From positions 55,413-119,412 of the forward strand of contig JAMLIC010000028.1 of the NCBI GenBank assembly GCA_023954375.1: a DNA stretch of 64,000 bases, in the 5' to 3' direction. Position numbers and translations under genes: made by a program. This document shows, in pieces, positions 34,554 through 44,370 of this stretch. The notes under the pieces were generated by a model. That model ran no database searches. It was not told where the DNA came from and worked only from the letters and a program-made list of their open reading frames with translations. Each line of letters starts with the position of its first letter. Positions within the stretch are counted from its first letter, which is position 1. This stretch comes from Planctomycetota bacterium. GTDB taxonomy: Bacteria; Planctomycetota; J058.

Positions 34554-36375
34554 GGGCGCGGGCGCGAAGGCGCCCGCCGAGGACGAGCCCTACCGCGCGG
34601 CGTGGTTCTTCGACAACCCGAGCGTCGGGCGCGCGCTCCGCTACACCTTCGGCGACAAGCGCCTGGCGCGCGCGGTGTTCATCAACTCGCTCCTCCTGAT
34701 CGTGGCCCTGGCCGCCATCCAGGAGGCCTTCGGCCGCGGGCAGCTCGGCCTGTTCTCGGACCGGATCTCCTACGGCCGCATGGCCTTCCTCGGCCTGGTC
34801 ACGATCGAGGCCGTGATCCTGTCGATCCTCGCCCCGCTCGGGCTCGTCAACATGTTCGAGGCGGAGCGGCGCGAGGAGTGCTTCGACCAGGTCGTGGCCA
34901 GCGGCGCCTCGCCGCATCGCGTCGTCTTCGGCCGCTTCGCCGCGACGCTGGCCTTCCTCTCGGTGGTGCTCTTCTCGTCGTTGCCGTTCTTCGCCACGAT
35001 GATCGTCCTCGACGGCGCGACCTTCGGGCAGGTGGCGCTGGCCTACGTCGTCCTGTGGACCTACGCCCTCGCCGTGACGTCGATCGCCACCGCCTGCGCG
35101 GTCGGCTTCGACGACGCCGCCCTGCCCGTGATCATCGGCCTCATGTCGCTCGGCCTGACCCTCGCCATGGGGTTCGCCCGCCGGACGCCGCCCGTGTTCG
35201 CCGCCTGGTCTCCCGTGCGGCACGTGGTCCTCGGCATGGACGACGTGGCGCAGGACCTGCGCCTGGGGGCGTTCCCGCCGCCGCAGCCGTACGGGCTCGA
35301 CGTCGACTGCGCCTCGCTCAGCTTGGCCCTGTACCTCGTGTTCACGCTCCTCGGCCTGGCGTACGCGTTCGTCGGCCCGGACATCGAGCTGAGCGAGGGC
35401 CTCGACTCGTTCGACAGCGTGTCGGTGTCGCGCAAGCAGGAGGCCACGCGCGCCCGCCGCGGCATGGCGCGCACGCTCCTGCGCGCCGTGCAGCTGCGCT
35501 TCTTCTACGAGAACCTGGGCCCGCGGGCGCGGGCGCTCTCCCCGTTCATCCGCGCCGCCGCGACGGTCACGATCTTCGCCGGGGCGCACGTCGTGTTCCT
35601 GGGCGCGCTCTGGCCGCACCCTGCGCCGCGGGCCTACGACGAGATCGCCGGGCGGGTCGTCACGCCCTACCTGGCCTTCGCGGGCATCACGATGTGCCTC
35701 CTGGCGCTCGCGGGCGGCGGCGCCCGGGCGTCGCTCCTGGCGCGCGCGCCCGTCGTGCGCGCGGGGCCGCTGGCGCTCGGGCGCTTCGCCGCGCTGTTCC
35801 TGATCATGGCCCTCGCCCTGGCCCTCCCGGCCGGCCTCTGGGGCCTGGCGACGTCGCTCTCGGGCTACCCGCCCGACGTCATGTTCGCGCCGCAGGTGCG
35901 CGGCCTCTACCTGCTGGCCGCGGGCTACGCCGCGTTCGTCTTCGCCGTGGCGCTCCTGCTCGCCATGGTCACGACGAACCCCTACTCGGCGACCGGCTGG
36001 GCGCTGATCGCCCTGTTCGCGGGCAACCTGACCCCGGCCGTGTGGGTCCCGCTGTTCACCGGCAACCTCGCCGGCGAGGGGAGCGCGTTCCTGCTCGACC
36101 TGTCGCCCTTCGTGGCCGGCTACGCGATCGCGCGCCCCGAGGACACCTTCCCCTTCTCGACGTTCCAGGGCGACGAGCTGATCCGCTACACCCACGCCCC
36201 GAGCTGGCGGCCCTTCGCGCTGGTCCACACGGTCGTCGGCCTGGGCTGCCTCGCGGCCGGGTTGACCCTGGCCTGGCGCGAGCGCGCACGGGCGCGCGAG
36301 AGCCGGGCCGAGCCGGCGCCGGCGCCGGCGCTCGCGCCGGCGGTCGCGCCCGAGCCGGGGGAGGAGGGCGCGTGA
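34537..36375 (+). CDS. ABC-2 type permease
   Basis: The 612-residue membrane protein has about twelve hydrophobic helices in two halves. They are separated by a soluble loop (about 285-330, DSVSVSRKQEATRARRG). The segment LGLVNMFEAERREECFDQVVASG matches the coupling region of ABC-2 permeases of the NatB/GldF type. The tail is Ala/Pro/Glu rich. GTG start; the stop overlaps the next GTG (GTGA). The substrate is unknown; together with the large periplasmic partner it recalls GldF/GldG-like exporters without implying gliding. Confidence 0.85.
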   Translation: MARSPEGAGAKAPAEDEPYRAAWFFDNPSVGRALRYTFGDKRLARAVFINSLLLIVALAAIQEAFGRGQLGLFSDRISYGRMAFLGLVTIEAVILSILAPLGLVNMFEAERREECFDQVVASGASPHRVVFGRFAATLAFLSVVLFSSLPFFATMIVLDGATFGQVALAYVVLWTYALAVTSIATACAVGFDDAALPVIIGLMSLGLTLAMGFARRTPPVFAAWSPVRHVVLGMDDVAQDLRLGAFPPPQPYGLDVDCASLSLALYLVFTLLGLAYAFVGPDIELSEGLDSFDSVSVSRKQEATRARRGMARTLLRAVQLRFFYENLGPRARALSPFIRAAATVTIFAGAHVVFLGALWPHPAPRAYDEIAGRVVTPYLAFAGITMCLLALAGGGARASLLARAPVVRAGPLALGRFAALFLIMALALALPAGLWGLATSLSGYPPDVMFAPQVRGLYLLAAGYAAFVFAVALLLAMVTTNPYSATGWALIALFAGNLTPAVWVPLFTGNLAGEGSAFLLDLSPFVAGYAIARPEDTFPFSTFQGDELIRYTHAPSWRPFALVHTVVGLGCLAAGLTLAWRERARARESRAEPAPAPALAPAVAPEPGEEGA

Positions 36376-38786
36376 GGCCCTGGCGCGCCCTGCCCCTGGC
36401 CCTCCTCCTCGGCGCGACCCTCGCGGCCGCCCAGGACGCCGCTCCGGAGGCCGCACCGGCCGCGGAGGCGGCGACGACCGACCTGCCGGTGGGGGTCGAG
36501 GTCACGCTCGGCTTCGGCAACAAGGTCCCGCAGGACGGGTTCCTCTCGCTGGCCGTCGACCTGACGAACCGCGGGGCGACGACGAGCAACGCGCAGGTGA
36601 CGATCCGCGCCCAGGAGGGCGGCAACGTGCTCCTGCGCCTGGGGCCGGTCGAGCTCGAGGCGGCGGCGCGCCGGCGCCTCGTGGGCGTCGTCCCGGCACG
36701 TCCCACGCTCGAGGCGGGCGCGCTCCTCGTGAGCGTCGAGGAGGCCGCCGACGGCGCCCCGCTCGGCCACGCCGCCGTCCACCCGGAGGGCGCGCCGGCG
36801 CGCCTGCTGGTGGCGCTCGACCGTCGCGGCGGCGCGCCGGCCGACCTGTCGACCCTGCGCACGCCGGAGCCCGGGGGCGAGTCGCGCTGGACGGCCGTGA
36901 TCGCCACGCGGCTCGAGGACCTGCCGCAGAGCCCGCTCGGTTACAGCGGGCTCGGCGCCGTGCTCCTGGGCGACCTGGAGCTCGAGGGCTGGCCCGACCC
37001 CGAGGCGCGCGCGCTCGCCGCGTGGGTCGCCCGCGGGGGGCACCTGATCGCGGCGGTCGGCCCGCGGGCGCGCTTGCTGCGCGGGCGGAGCCTCGTCGGC
37101 AAGCACCTGGGGACGGGCCTCCGGCCCCTGCCCGACGCGCCGCCCGAGCGCGACGTGCCGCTCGACGGGCTCCTCAAGCGCCTGCGCGGCACGTTCGGCC
37201 TCGACGCCGGCGAGGCGCCGCCTCCGGCGCCGGCGCTGGCCGCGCTGCTCCCCGGGCCCGAGGACCTGGTCCTCCTGCGCGCCGGTGACCGGCCCTTCGC
37301 CGTCCGGCGCCGCCACGGGCTCGGGCAGGTGACCCTCGTCGCGGCGGACCTGTGGGCGCCGCCCTTCCTGCACTCGCCGGTCACGGCGCGCCTCCTCGAG
37401 GCGCTCCTGACCGACGGGCCGGCGCACGCGCCGCGCTCGCGCCTCCTGTTCAAGGAGCTCGCCGGCGTGCGCCAGCCGGCGCGCGTGGGCCCCGCGTTCG
37501 CGGTGCTGATCTTCTACGCGCTGATCGTCGGCCCGGGCGTCTACTTCGTCCTCCGCGCGCGCAAGCGCGGGATCCTCCTCTGGGTGGTGATCCCGGCGGG
37601 GACGGTCCTGTGCACGGCGCTCGTGCCGCTCTACCGGATCGTCCTGCGCGACGCGGAGAGCACGCTCGTCGCGGCGCGCCTGATCGAGGGCTGGTCGGGG
37701 CAGCCCTTCGCCGTCGAGACGACCGACGCGCTCCTGTTCTCGGGCAGCCTCGAGCCCAAGCGCTTCGAATACCAGGGCGCCGACGCCGTCGCGTTCTCGG
37801 TCGTCCCGCCGCGGCGCCGCGGCGCCCCCGACCTGGGGGCCGCGCTGGCCGCCGGTCCCGAGGGGCTGGCCCTCTCCCTGCCGGTGGCCCTGTGGGGGAC
37901 GCGCTACCTGTCGTTCGAGGCCGGCGGCCCGGCGCCCGGCGCGGAGGGGGCCGTGCACCTGCGCTTCCCGGACCTCGCCGAGGACCCGTCGGCCGAGCCG
38001 AGCGCGCGGCTGCGCCTGCGCTGGGACGGGCCGACCCTGCGCGAGGCGTTCGTCGTCTATCCGGCGGGGCCGGGGCCGCTCGGGCACGTCTTCTCGCGCG
38101 ACCTCTCGCCCGGCACGGTGATCGACGAGGTCGGACGGAGCGTCTCGCCCCAGTCGCTCGGCGCGCGCGACGGGGACCTGGGCGGGCTGGTCCTCGGGCA
38201 CCTGCTCTCGGCGCACTTCCTGCCCACGGTCGGGCGCGAGCGGGTGGCTTACCTGATGGGCCTCGTCGACGCGCCGCCGCCGCTGCGGGCCCTGCCGAAC
38301 GTGCGCACGCGCGCCTTCACGACGGTCGTCGCGGTCGAGCTGCCGGTCGTGTTCGAGAACGCCGTCCCGTTCGGGGTCGCCCGCCCGGTGCGCGAGGGGA
38401 GCACGGTCGGGACGGTCGGCGCGGGGAGCGTCGAGCGCGAGGTGCGCACCCGCCTGCTCCTGCCCGGCGGCGCCGGGCGGCAGGCCGCGCGCGTCCGGGT
38501 GCGCGCGACGGCGCACCGGGTGCGCAGCGTCATGCGCCTGCGCGTGGACGCGTTCGACCGGGGAGCGAACGACTGGGTCGCGATCCTCCCCCGCGAGGAG
38601 GGCGAGGAGGACCGCGACGGCCTCGCGCGTCGCACGGAGCTGGAGCTCGAGGCGCCGGCCGCGCGGTTCGTCTCCGACGACGGCGCCGTGCTCCTGCGCC
38701 AGCGCTTCGTCCGCCCGCGGCAGGACGGCGACGAGGCGCACCTGGCGCAGCTCGACGTGTCGGTGGAGTGGGACGAGTCGGAGTAG
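36372..38786 (+). CDS. Large exported, membrane-anchored partner of the ABC exporter
   Basis: The 804-residue precursor has a signal peptide (PLALLLGATLAAAQ). A beta-sandwich N-terminal part includes FGNKVPQDGFLSLAVDLTNRG. A GATase-like or rhodanese-like region of the DUF4350/GldG kind spans about 180-330 (WVARGGHLIAAVGPRARLL and VTLVAADLWAPPF). Two membrane helices sit at about 375-425 (VLIFYALIVGPGVYFVL and LLWVVIPAGTVLCTALVPLY), followed by a long beta-rich tail. GTG start overlaps the permease stop. It probably acts on the outer face of the inner membrane as a dedicated adaptor. Confidence 0.75.
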   Translation: MRPWRALPLALLLGATLAAAQDAAPEAAPAAEAATTDLPVGVEVTLGFGNKVPQDGFLSLAVDLTNRGATTSNAQVTIRAQEGGNVLLRLGPVELEAAARRRLVGVVPARPTLEAGALLVSVEEAADGAPLGHAAVHPEGAPARLLVALDRRGGAPADLSTLRTPEPGGESRWTAVIATRLEDLPQSPLGYSGLGAVLLGDLELEGWPDPEARALAAWVARGGHLIAAVGPRARLLRGRSLVGKHLGTGLRPLPDAPPERDVPLDGLLKRLRGTFGLDAGEAPPPAPALAALLPGPEDLVLLRAGDRPFAVRRRHGLGQVTLVAADLWAPPFLHSPVTARLLEALLTDGPAHAPRSRLLFKELAGVRQPARVGPAFAVLIFYALIVGPGVYFVLRARKRGILLWVVIPAGTVLCTALVPLYRIVLRDAESTLVAARLIEGWSGQPFAVETTDALLFSGSLEPKRFEYQGADAVAFSVVPPRRRGAPDLGAALAAGPEGLALSLPVALWGTRYLSFEAGGPAPGAEGAVHLRFPDLAEDPSAEPSARLRLRWDGPTLREAFVVYPAGPGPLGHVFSRDLSPGTVIDEVGRSVSPQSLGARDGDLGGLVLGHLLSAHFLPTVGRERVAYLMGLVDAPPPLRALPNVRTRAFTTVVAVELPVVFENAVPFGVARPVREGSTVGTVGAGSVEREVRTRLLLPGGAGRQAARVRVRATAHRVRSVMRLRVDAFDRGANDWVAILPREEGEEDRDGLARRTELELEAPAARFVSDDGAVLLRQRFVRPRQDGDEAHLAQLDVSVEWDESE

Positions 38787-38795
38787 GGTCGTCCG

Positions 38796-39839
38796 TCAGC
38801 CAGGCAGCCCGGTCGCCTCGCGCGCGATCCGCAGCACCCCGTCGGCCCAGGCGTCGGTCGCGTTGAGCGACGGCACCAGGCGCAGCTCCTCGCCGCCGTG
38901 GGCGAGGAAGTCCTCGCGCAGGCGCATGCCCACCTCCTCGACCGTCTCCAGGCAGTCGGCCACGAAGGCCGGGCACATGACCGCGAGCCGCTTGACGCCG
39001 GCGGCCGCCAGCTCGCGCACGCGCACGTCGGTGTAGGGGCGGATCCAGGGCGTGCGGCCGAGGCGCGACTGGAAGGTCACCTCGTGGCGGTCCGGCCCCA
39101 GGCCCAGCCGCGCGGCGAGGCCGCGCGCGGTGGCGAAGCAGTGCGCGCGGTAGCACATGCGGTTCTCGGGCCCTACCGCGTCGCAGCAGCCCGCGGCGAC
39201 GAGGCAGCGCCCGCCGGCGGGTGACGTGTCGCTCCTCTTCACCTGCCGCTCGGGCAGGCCGTGGAAGCTCAGGAGGACGCGGTCGGGCGCGACCTCGTCG
39301 ATCACCGGCCGCGCCACGGCCGCGAAGGCGTCGAGGAACGCCGGGTGGTCGTAGAACGGCGGGACGACCTGCAAGGACGGCGCGTTCCACTCGCGCCCCG
39401 CGAGGCGCCACACCTCCTCGAGCGCGGTGCCCGTCGAGGACGCCGCGTACTGCGGGTAGAGCGGGAACACGACGACCGGGTCGCAGCCCGCCGCGCGCAG
39501 GCGGCCGAGCGCGACCTCGAGCGACGGCTCGCCGTAGCGCATGCCCAGCTCGACCGTGACCGCCGGCCCCACGCGCGCGCGCACCGCCGCGAGGAGGTCC
39601 TGCGAGTGGACGAGGAGCGGCGACCCGCGCTCGGTCCACACCTTCGCGTAGGCCGCGGCCGACGCGCTGGAGCGGAAGGGCAAGACCACGAGGTTCAGCA
39701 GGAGGAACCGCCCGACCGGGTGGATGTCGAGCACCCGCGGGTCGGAGAGGAACTGGCGCAGGTAGCGGCGCACCGCGCCCGTGTCGGGGCGCGCCGGTGT
39801 GCCGAGGTTGATGAGCAGGAGGCCCCACCGCGAGGTCAT
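38796..39839 (-). CDS. hemH: Ferrochelatase
   Basis: The 347-residue enzyme inserts Fe(II) into protoporphyrin (or coproporphyrin) in heme synthesis. The start is LLLINLGTPARPD. The active-site His lies in LLSFHGLPERQVKRSD, and the acidic face is CPAFVADCLETVEEVG. An internal Cys cluster, CLVAAGCCDAVGPENRMCYRAHC (about 207-228), is well placed to hold a [2Fe-2S] cluster as reported for some bacterial ferrochelatases. No other heme gene is adjacent. Confidence 0.93.
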   Translation of the reverse strand: MTSRWGLLLINLGTPARPDTGAVRRYLRQFLSDPRVLDIHPVGRFLLLNLVVLPFRSSASAAAYAKVWTERGSPLLVHSQDLLAAVRARVGPAVTVELGMRYGEPSLEVALGRLRAAGCDPVVVFPLYPQYAASSTGTALEEVWRLAGREWNAPSLQVVPPFYDHPAFLDAFAAVARPVIDEVAPDRVLLSFHGLPERQVKRSDTSPAGGRCLVAAGCCDAVGPENRMCYRAHCFATARGLAARLGLGPDRHEVTFQSRLGRTPWIRPYTDVRVRELAAAGVKRLAVMCPAFVADCLETVEEVGMRLREDFLAHGGEELRLVPSLNATDAWADGVLRIAREATGLPG

Positions 39840-40325
39840 GGCGGCACTCTACTGCACAGCGGCGGGCGGGGGACGGCGGCCGGCCCGTGGTCATCGGAGC
39901 CGGAACCGGTCGTCGCCTCTACGCAACCAGGGCGGAGGCGAGGGGAAGGAAGTGATCACTTGTGAAGCTGTCGACCCTGCGCCCGAGGCATGCCTCGATC
40001 GCCTGCCAGAAGGAGGCCCATGGCAACATCCACCCGGGTGGCTGACCTGGCGGTGATGGGTGGAGGACGATCCGGTCCAGGGGCCTCGCGAGGGTCGACG
40101 ATCACGCTTCGAGTGTACGTATGGCGCTGGCTCCAATGAAGCTGCCCGGCTGGAGACGAGACGGGTGAGCTTGGGACCATGGTGGGGCCGTCGGCGGGAA
40201 CACGTGGCGCCGGGGAGACATGACCGCGGGTCTCCTTGTCCAGGGCTCAGCGCTTTCTACTGTCGTCCCGGTCGCGGGGATCGGCCCGTGGTGGGCCACG
40301 CCGCCGGCCGAGGAGCGAGCCGACC
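39840..40325. other. Intergenic region without a credible gene
   Basis: About 490 nt lie between the ferrochelatase start and the next gene, with lower GC than the flanks. Short reading frames exist on both strands but lack ribosome sites, coding-type third-position GC and recognisable domains. I see no clear hairpin or tRNA. Confidence 0.5.
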
Positions 40326-40640
40326 GTGCGCATGCTGATGAACGTGTCCTTCCCCCACGAGCCCTTCAACGCCGCCGTCCGGGCCGGCACCGCGGGCGAG
40401 ACGATCCAGCGGATCCTCGCCGAACTCAAGCCGGAGGCGGTCTACTTCACCGAGTACGACGGAAGGCGCACCGCGCTGCTGGTCGTCGACGTGCCCAGCC
40501 CGTCGCGGATCCCCGCGTTCGCCGAGCCCTGGTTCCTCGCCTTCGGCGCCGACTGCCGCTTCCAGGTGGTCATGTCGCCCGACGAGCTGGCCTCGGCGGG
40601 CCTGCCCGACCTGGGCAAGAAGTGGGGTGGCGGGCGCTGA
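40326..40640 (+). CDS. Small conserved uncharacterised protein
   Basis: A 104-residue soluble protein starts at GTG 40326 (MRMLMNVSFPHEPFNAAVR). The sequence continues with AELKPEAVYFTEYDGRR, LLVVDVPSPSRIPAFAEPW and ends GLPDLGKKWGGGR. The alternation of strands and helices suggests a ferredoxin-like/dimeric alpha-beta barrel fold (YCII/DUF3303-like), but I do not recognise the family with certainty. It stands alone. Confidence 0.65.
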   Translation: MRMLMNVSFPHEPFNAAVRAGTAGETIQRILAELKPEAVYFTEYDGRRTALLVVDVPSPSRIPAFAEPWFLAFGADCRFQVVMSPDELASAGLPDLGKKWGGGR

Positions 40641-40797
40641 ACGAGGTCACGGGCTCAGGCCGCCCCACGGCACAGGAGCAGAGCGCCGAGGGAGCGACCT
40701 CGGTTCGCTCGTCCGCCCGCCCGCGGCGTCGAGGGTGAGGGAGTATCCTGAGCGCTGCGGCGACGAGGCGGCGGCCCGGAGGCCGGAGCGGACGACG

Positions 40798-41595
40798 ATG
40801 ACCCCCGGCGCGGCGCGCGAGGTGTTCGAGGCGGAGGGATGGGTCCGTGTGCCCGGCGCGGTGGCGCGGGCCGACGTCGACGCGATGCGAGCGGCGCTGC
40901 TGGAGACGCTCGCCGCGCGCGGACTCCTCGGGGAGGGCCTCGTCGAGGTCGCCGGCGCCCTGCGACCGGGGCCGGGGAGCGAAGGCGTCCTGTGGGAGGT
41001 GGGGCGCGGCCCGGCGTTCGCGCCGCTGCCGGGCGCGCTGGCCGGAGCCGTCGACGGGGTGTTCGGCCCCGGTGCGTGGGCGCCCGTCGAGGGCCAGCAC
41101 GGCGGGCTGGCCGCGCCGAACTTCCCGCTCCCCGGCGTCTGGAGCGTGCCGCACGAGGCCTGGCACGTCGACGAGCCGAGCGGGGCGGGGCGCGCCGGCG
41201 CGTGGGGCCTGCTCGGGTTCGCGCTCCTCGACGAGGTCGCGCCGGGAGGCGGCGCGACCGTCCTCATCGCCGGGTCGCACCGGCGCCTGCTCGCGCTCGC
41301 GGACGAACGCGCCGCCCCGGGGGCCCTGCTCACGACGGACGAGGCGCTGGCGGCGCTCGCCGCCGCCGAGGACTGGTTCGCGGACCTGCTGCGGCCGGGC
41401 GACCCGGCGGCGCGGCGGCGCCGGTTCATGGACGAGGGCCACGTCTCGGCGGGCGTCTCCCTGCGCGTGGTCGAGGTCACCGGAGCGCCGGGCGACGTCG
41501 TGCTCATGGACCCGAGGTGCCTGCACACCGTCTCGGCCAACGTCTCGCCGCGCGCGCGGCTGCAGATGCGGCTGGTCTGTCAGCGGCGGCGCTGA
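40798..41595 (+). CDS. Phytanoyl-CoA dioxygenase (PhyH) family protein
   Basis: The 265-residue Fe(II)/2-oxoglutarate-type oxygenase starts at ATG 40798. The iron triad is HVD in EAWHVDEPSG and a distal His in DPRCLHTVSANVSPRAR, where the Arg would bind 2-oxoglutarate. GGATVLIAGSHRRL is also typical of PhyH. The substrate is unknown. It lies 40 nt upstream of the kinase pair but its functional link to them is unclear. Confidence 0.82.
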   Translation: MTPGAAREVFEAEGWVRVPGAVARADVDAMRAALLETLAARGLLGEGLVEVAGALRPGPGSEGVLWEVGRGPAFAPLPGALAGAVDGVFGPGAWAPVEGQHGGLAAPNFPLPGVWSVPHEAWHVDEPSGAGRAGAWGLLGFALLDEVAPGGGATVLIAGSHRRLLALADERAAPGALLTTDEALAALAAAEDWFADLLRPGDPAARRRRFMDEGHVSAGVSLRVVEVTGAPGDVVLMDPRCLHTVSANVSPRARLQMRLVCQRRR

Positions 41596-41634
41596 CCGCG
41601 TGCGCGGCCACGGCGAGCCGGGCCATACTGGAGC

Positions 41635-44370
41635 GTGCGCATCGGGAGCTACGAGGTCCTGGCGGAGCTCGGCCGCGGCGGCGTGGGGGTCGTCTACCGC
41701 GCGCGCTCGTCCGCGGGCCAGGACGTGGCGCTGAAGCTCTTGCTCGCGCCCCTCGACGTGCGCGCGCGGCGGCGCTTCGAGCGCGAGGTCGAGGCCCTGC
41801 GGCGGCTGGACCACCCCTCGATCGCGCCGCTGCTCGAGGCGGGCGAGGACCAGGGGCGGCCGTTCCTCGTCCTGCCGCTCGTCCCCGGCGGCTCGCTCCA
41901 GGACCAGCTCGACCGGCGCGGCGCGCTGCCCCCCGGCACCGCGGCGGCCCTCGTGCGGGAGGTGGCGTTCGCCGTCGAGCACGCCCACCAGCAGGGGGTG
42001 CTGCACCGCGACCTCAAGCCGTCGAACGTGCTCCTCGCCGCGGACGGCCGGCCGGTCGTGGTCGACTTCGGCCTCACGCGCGCGGTCGATCCGGAGCGGC
42101 GGAGCCTGAGCCGCACGGGGCAGGTGCTCGGGACGCCGGGCTTCTGGGCGCCCGAGCAGGCGCGCGGCGACCAGGACGCCGTCGGGCCGGCGTCCGACGT
42201 GTTCGGGCTGGGGGCGCTCCTCCACGCCGCGCTCACGCGCGAGCCGCCGATCGTCGGCGCGACCTTCGCGGAGCTCCTCGCCGCGACCGAGCGCTTCGCC
42301 CCGCGCCCGCCCGGGGTCGACCCCGCCCTGGACGCGATCTGCGTGCGCGCCCTGCAGCCGCGCCCGGCCGACCGATACCCGTCGGCGGGCGCGCTGGCCG
42401 CCGAGCTCTCGGGCTGGCTCGCCAGCAGCCGGGAGGAGGAGCCCGGCCGCCGCCGGCGCGTCGTCCCTGCGGTCGCCGTGGCCCTCGCGGCGCTCGCCCT
42501 CGTCGCCGCCGCGACGGCGCTCCTCCGTCCGGCGCCGCCGGTCGAGGCGGACGGCCCGATCGCCGTCGACGCGCCCGAGACCGCCGCGGCGGCGCTCGAG
42601 CAGGCGCGCGCCCACCTCGCGGCGGGCGACGCGGCCGCCGCCGCCGAGGCGGCCGGTCGCGCGCTGGCGCTCGATCCGCTCCTCGGCGAGGCGCTCGCCG
42701 GCCGCGCGCGCGCGCGCGAGGCGCAGGGCGACCTCGCCGGCGCCGACGAGGACCTGGACCGCTGGGTGGGCGGCGCGCCCGACGACGTCGAGGCGCGCCG
42801 GGCGCGCGCCGCGGCCCGGGCGGCGCGCGGCGCGCTCGACGGGGCGCTGGTCGACGCCGCGCGCGCCGTCGAGCTCGACCCCGCCCGCGCCGACGCCTGG
42901 GCGCGCGCCGGCGCCGTCCACCTGGCGCGCGGGGCCGCGGCCGAGGCGTTCGACCACGCCGCGCGCGCCCTCGAGCGCGACCCGGCCTGCGCGCCCGCCC
43001 GGGACACCCGCGCCCGCGCCGCCCTGCGGCTGCGGCGGTGGGCGCAGGCCGAGGAGGACGCCGGGGTGGCGGTGACGCTCGAGCCCGGGCGGGCCGAGGC
43101 GTGGGCGCTCCGCGCGCGGGCGCGCCTGGCCCAGGGCGACGAGGAGGGGGCGGAGCAGGACTGCGCCCGCGCCCTCGCGCTCGACCCGCGCCTGGCGATC
43201 GCCCACGCCCTGCGCGGCTCGCTCCTGGCCAGCAGCGGCGACGTCGGCGCCGCGCTGGCCGCCTGCGAGCGCGCGATCGAGCTCGAGCCCGACGCCGCCG
43301 CGCACCGGGTCACGCGCGCGCGCCTCCTCCTCCGGTTCGGCCGGGTGACCGAGGCGCTCGCCGACTGCGCCCGCGCGATCGAGCTCGAGCCGGGGAAGGC
43401 CGAGGCCTGGGCGGAGCGGGGGCTGGCGCGCCTGAGCGACGGCGACCCCGAGCGGGCGCTCGGCGACCTGGACCGCGCGCTGGAGCTCGACCCGGCCGCG
43501 CGCGACGCGTGGTCGGCGCGCGGCCGCGCGCGGCTGAGCCTCGGCGAGCACGAGGCCGGCGTCGCGGACCTCCGGCGCGCGGCGGAGCTTGACCCGGACG
43601 ACCCCGGGACGTGGCTGGAGCTGGGCCACGCGCGGGCGAGCGTCGGCGACCTCGCGGGCGCGGTGGCCGACTGGACGCGCGGCCTCGAGCGGCACCCCGA
43701 CGACGTCCACCTGCTCGCCGAGCGCGGCATCCGCCGGGGCCACCTGGGCGACCTGCCGGGCGCCCTCGAGGACTGCGACCGGGCGGTCGCGCTCGACCCC
43801 GACGAGCCGACGGCGTGGGCCTACCGCGGCTCCGTGCGCGCGCTCGCCGGCGACCCCCGCGCGCTCGCCGACTGCGACCGCGCCGTCGAGCTCGAGCCGG
43901 AGTGGCCGGCGGCCTACGGCTACCGCAGCGGCGCGCGCCTGCTCGTGGGCGACGTCGCCGGGGCGATCGAGGACCTCGAGCGCGTCGTCGGCCTCGACCC
44001 CGACGACGTCTCGGCCTGGTGCCACCTCGGCCGCGCGCGCCTGCGGGCCGACGACCTCACGGGGGCCGTCCAGGCCATCGACGCCGCGCTGGCCCGCGCG
44101 CCCGAGTACCCCGACGCGCTCGTCGTCCGGGCGCGCGTGGGGCTCGCCCGCGGCGACGGCGCGGTCGCGGTGTCGGACGCCACGGCGGCGCTGACGCTCG
44201 CGCCGTCGCACCCCGAGGCCCTGCTCGTGCGCGGCCTGGCCCTCGCCGCCCAGGGCAGGGCGGATCGCGCCCGCGCCGACCTGTCGCGCGCGCTCGAGCG
44301 GCTGAAGGGGCCGCTCGCGGACGAGGCGCGCGCGGCGCTCGAGCGGCTGGGCGCGACGGGGGGGCCGTGA
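41635..44370 (+). CDS. Ser/Thr kinase with transmembrane helix and long TPR domain (first of pair)
   Basis: A 911-residue receptor-like kinase starts at GTG 41635. The kinase domain spans about 5-262: GRGGVGVVYRA, VALKLL, GVLHRDLKPSNVLL, VVDFGLTRA, and GFWAPEQA. Basic residues RRRR precede a transmembrane helix (about 277-297, VVPAVAVALAALALVAAATALL). The outside part (about 315-905) is almost entirely TPR repeats with the A-x-x-x-x-x-x-A-x-x-L-D-P rhythm, around seventeen repeats by eye. Such TPR domains bind peptides or proteins. The stop overlaps the second kinase start (GTGA). Confidence 0.93.
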   Translation: MRIGSYEVLAELGRGGVGVVYRARSSAGQDVALKLLLAPLDVRARRRFEREVEALRRLDHPSIAPLLEAGEDQGRPFLVLPLVPGGSLQDQLDRRGALPPGTAAALVREVAFAVEHAHQQGVLHRDLKPSNVLLAADGRPVVVDFGLTRAVDPERRSLSRTGQVLGTPGFWAPEQARGDQDAVGPASDVFGLGALLHAALTREPPIVGATFAELLAATERFAPRPPGVDPALDAICVRALQPRPADRYPSAGALAAELSGWLASSREEEPGRRRRVVPAVAVALAALALVAAATALLRPAPPVEADGPIAVDAPETAAAALEQARAHLAAGDAAAAAEAAGRALALDPLLGEALAGRARAREAQGDLAGADEDLDRWVGGAPDDVEARRARAAARAARGALDGALVDAARAVELDPARADAWARAGAVHLARGAAAEAFDHAARALERDPACAPARDTRARAALRLRRWAQAEEDAGVAVTLEPGRAEAWALRARARLAQGDEEGAEQDCARALALDPRLAIAHALRGSLLASSGDVGAALAACERAIELEPDAAAHRVTRARLLLRFGRVTEALADCARAIELEPGKAEAWAERGLARLSDGDPERALGDLDRALELDPAARDAWSARGRARLSLGEHEAGVADLRRAAELDPDDPGTWLELGHARASVGDLAGAVADWTRGLERHPDDVHLLAERGIRRGHLGDLPGALEDCDRAVALDPDEPTAWAYRGSVRALAGDPRALADCDRAVELEPEWPAAYGYRSGARLLVGDVAGAIEDLERVVGLDPDDVSAWCHLGRARLRADDLTGAVQAIDAALARAPEYPDALVVRARVGLARGDGAVAVSDATAALTLAPSHPEALLVRGLALAAQGRADRARADLSRALERLKGPLADEARAALERLGATGGP

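Noticed and set aside
33621..38786. Calling the ABC operon a gliding-motility exporter
   Set aside because: It shares the GldF/GldG-like plan, but no other gld or spr gene is present, so only a generic exporter is supported.
39956..40180. Possible small minus-strand gene of 74 codons upstream of hemH
   Set aside because: No ribosome site, no recognisable fold and non-coding-like composition; left as intergenic.
41615..41634. Promoter box immediately before the kinase pair
   Set aside because: A CATACT-like -10 is present, but no matching -35 at a sensible distance could be found.
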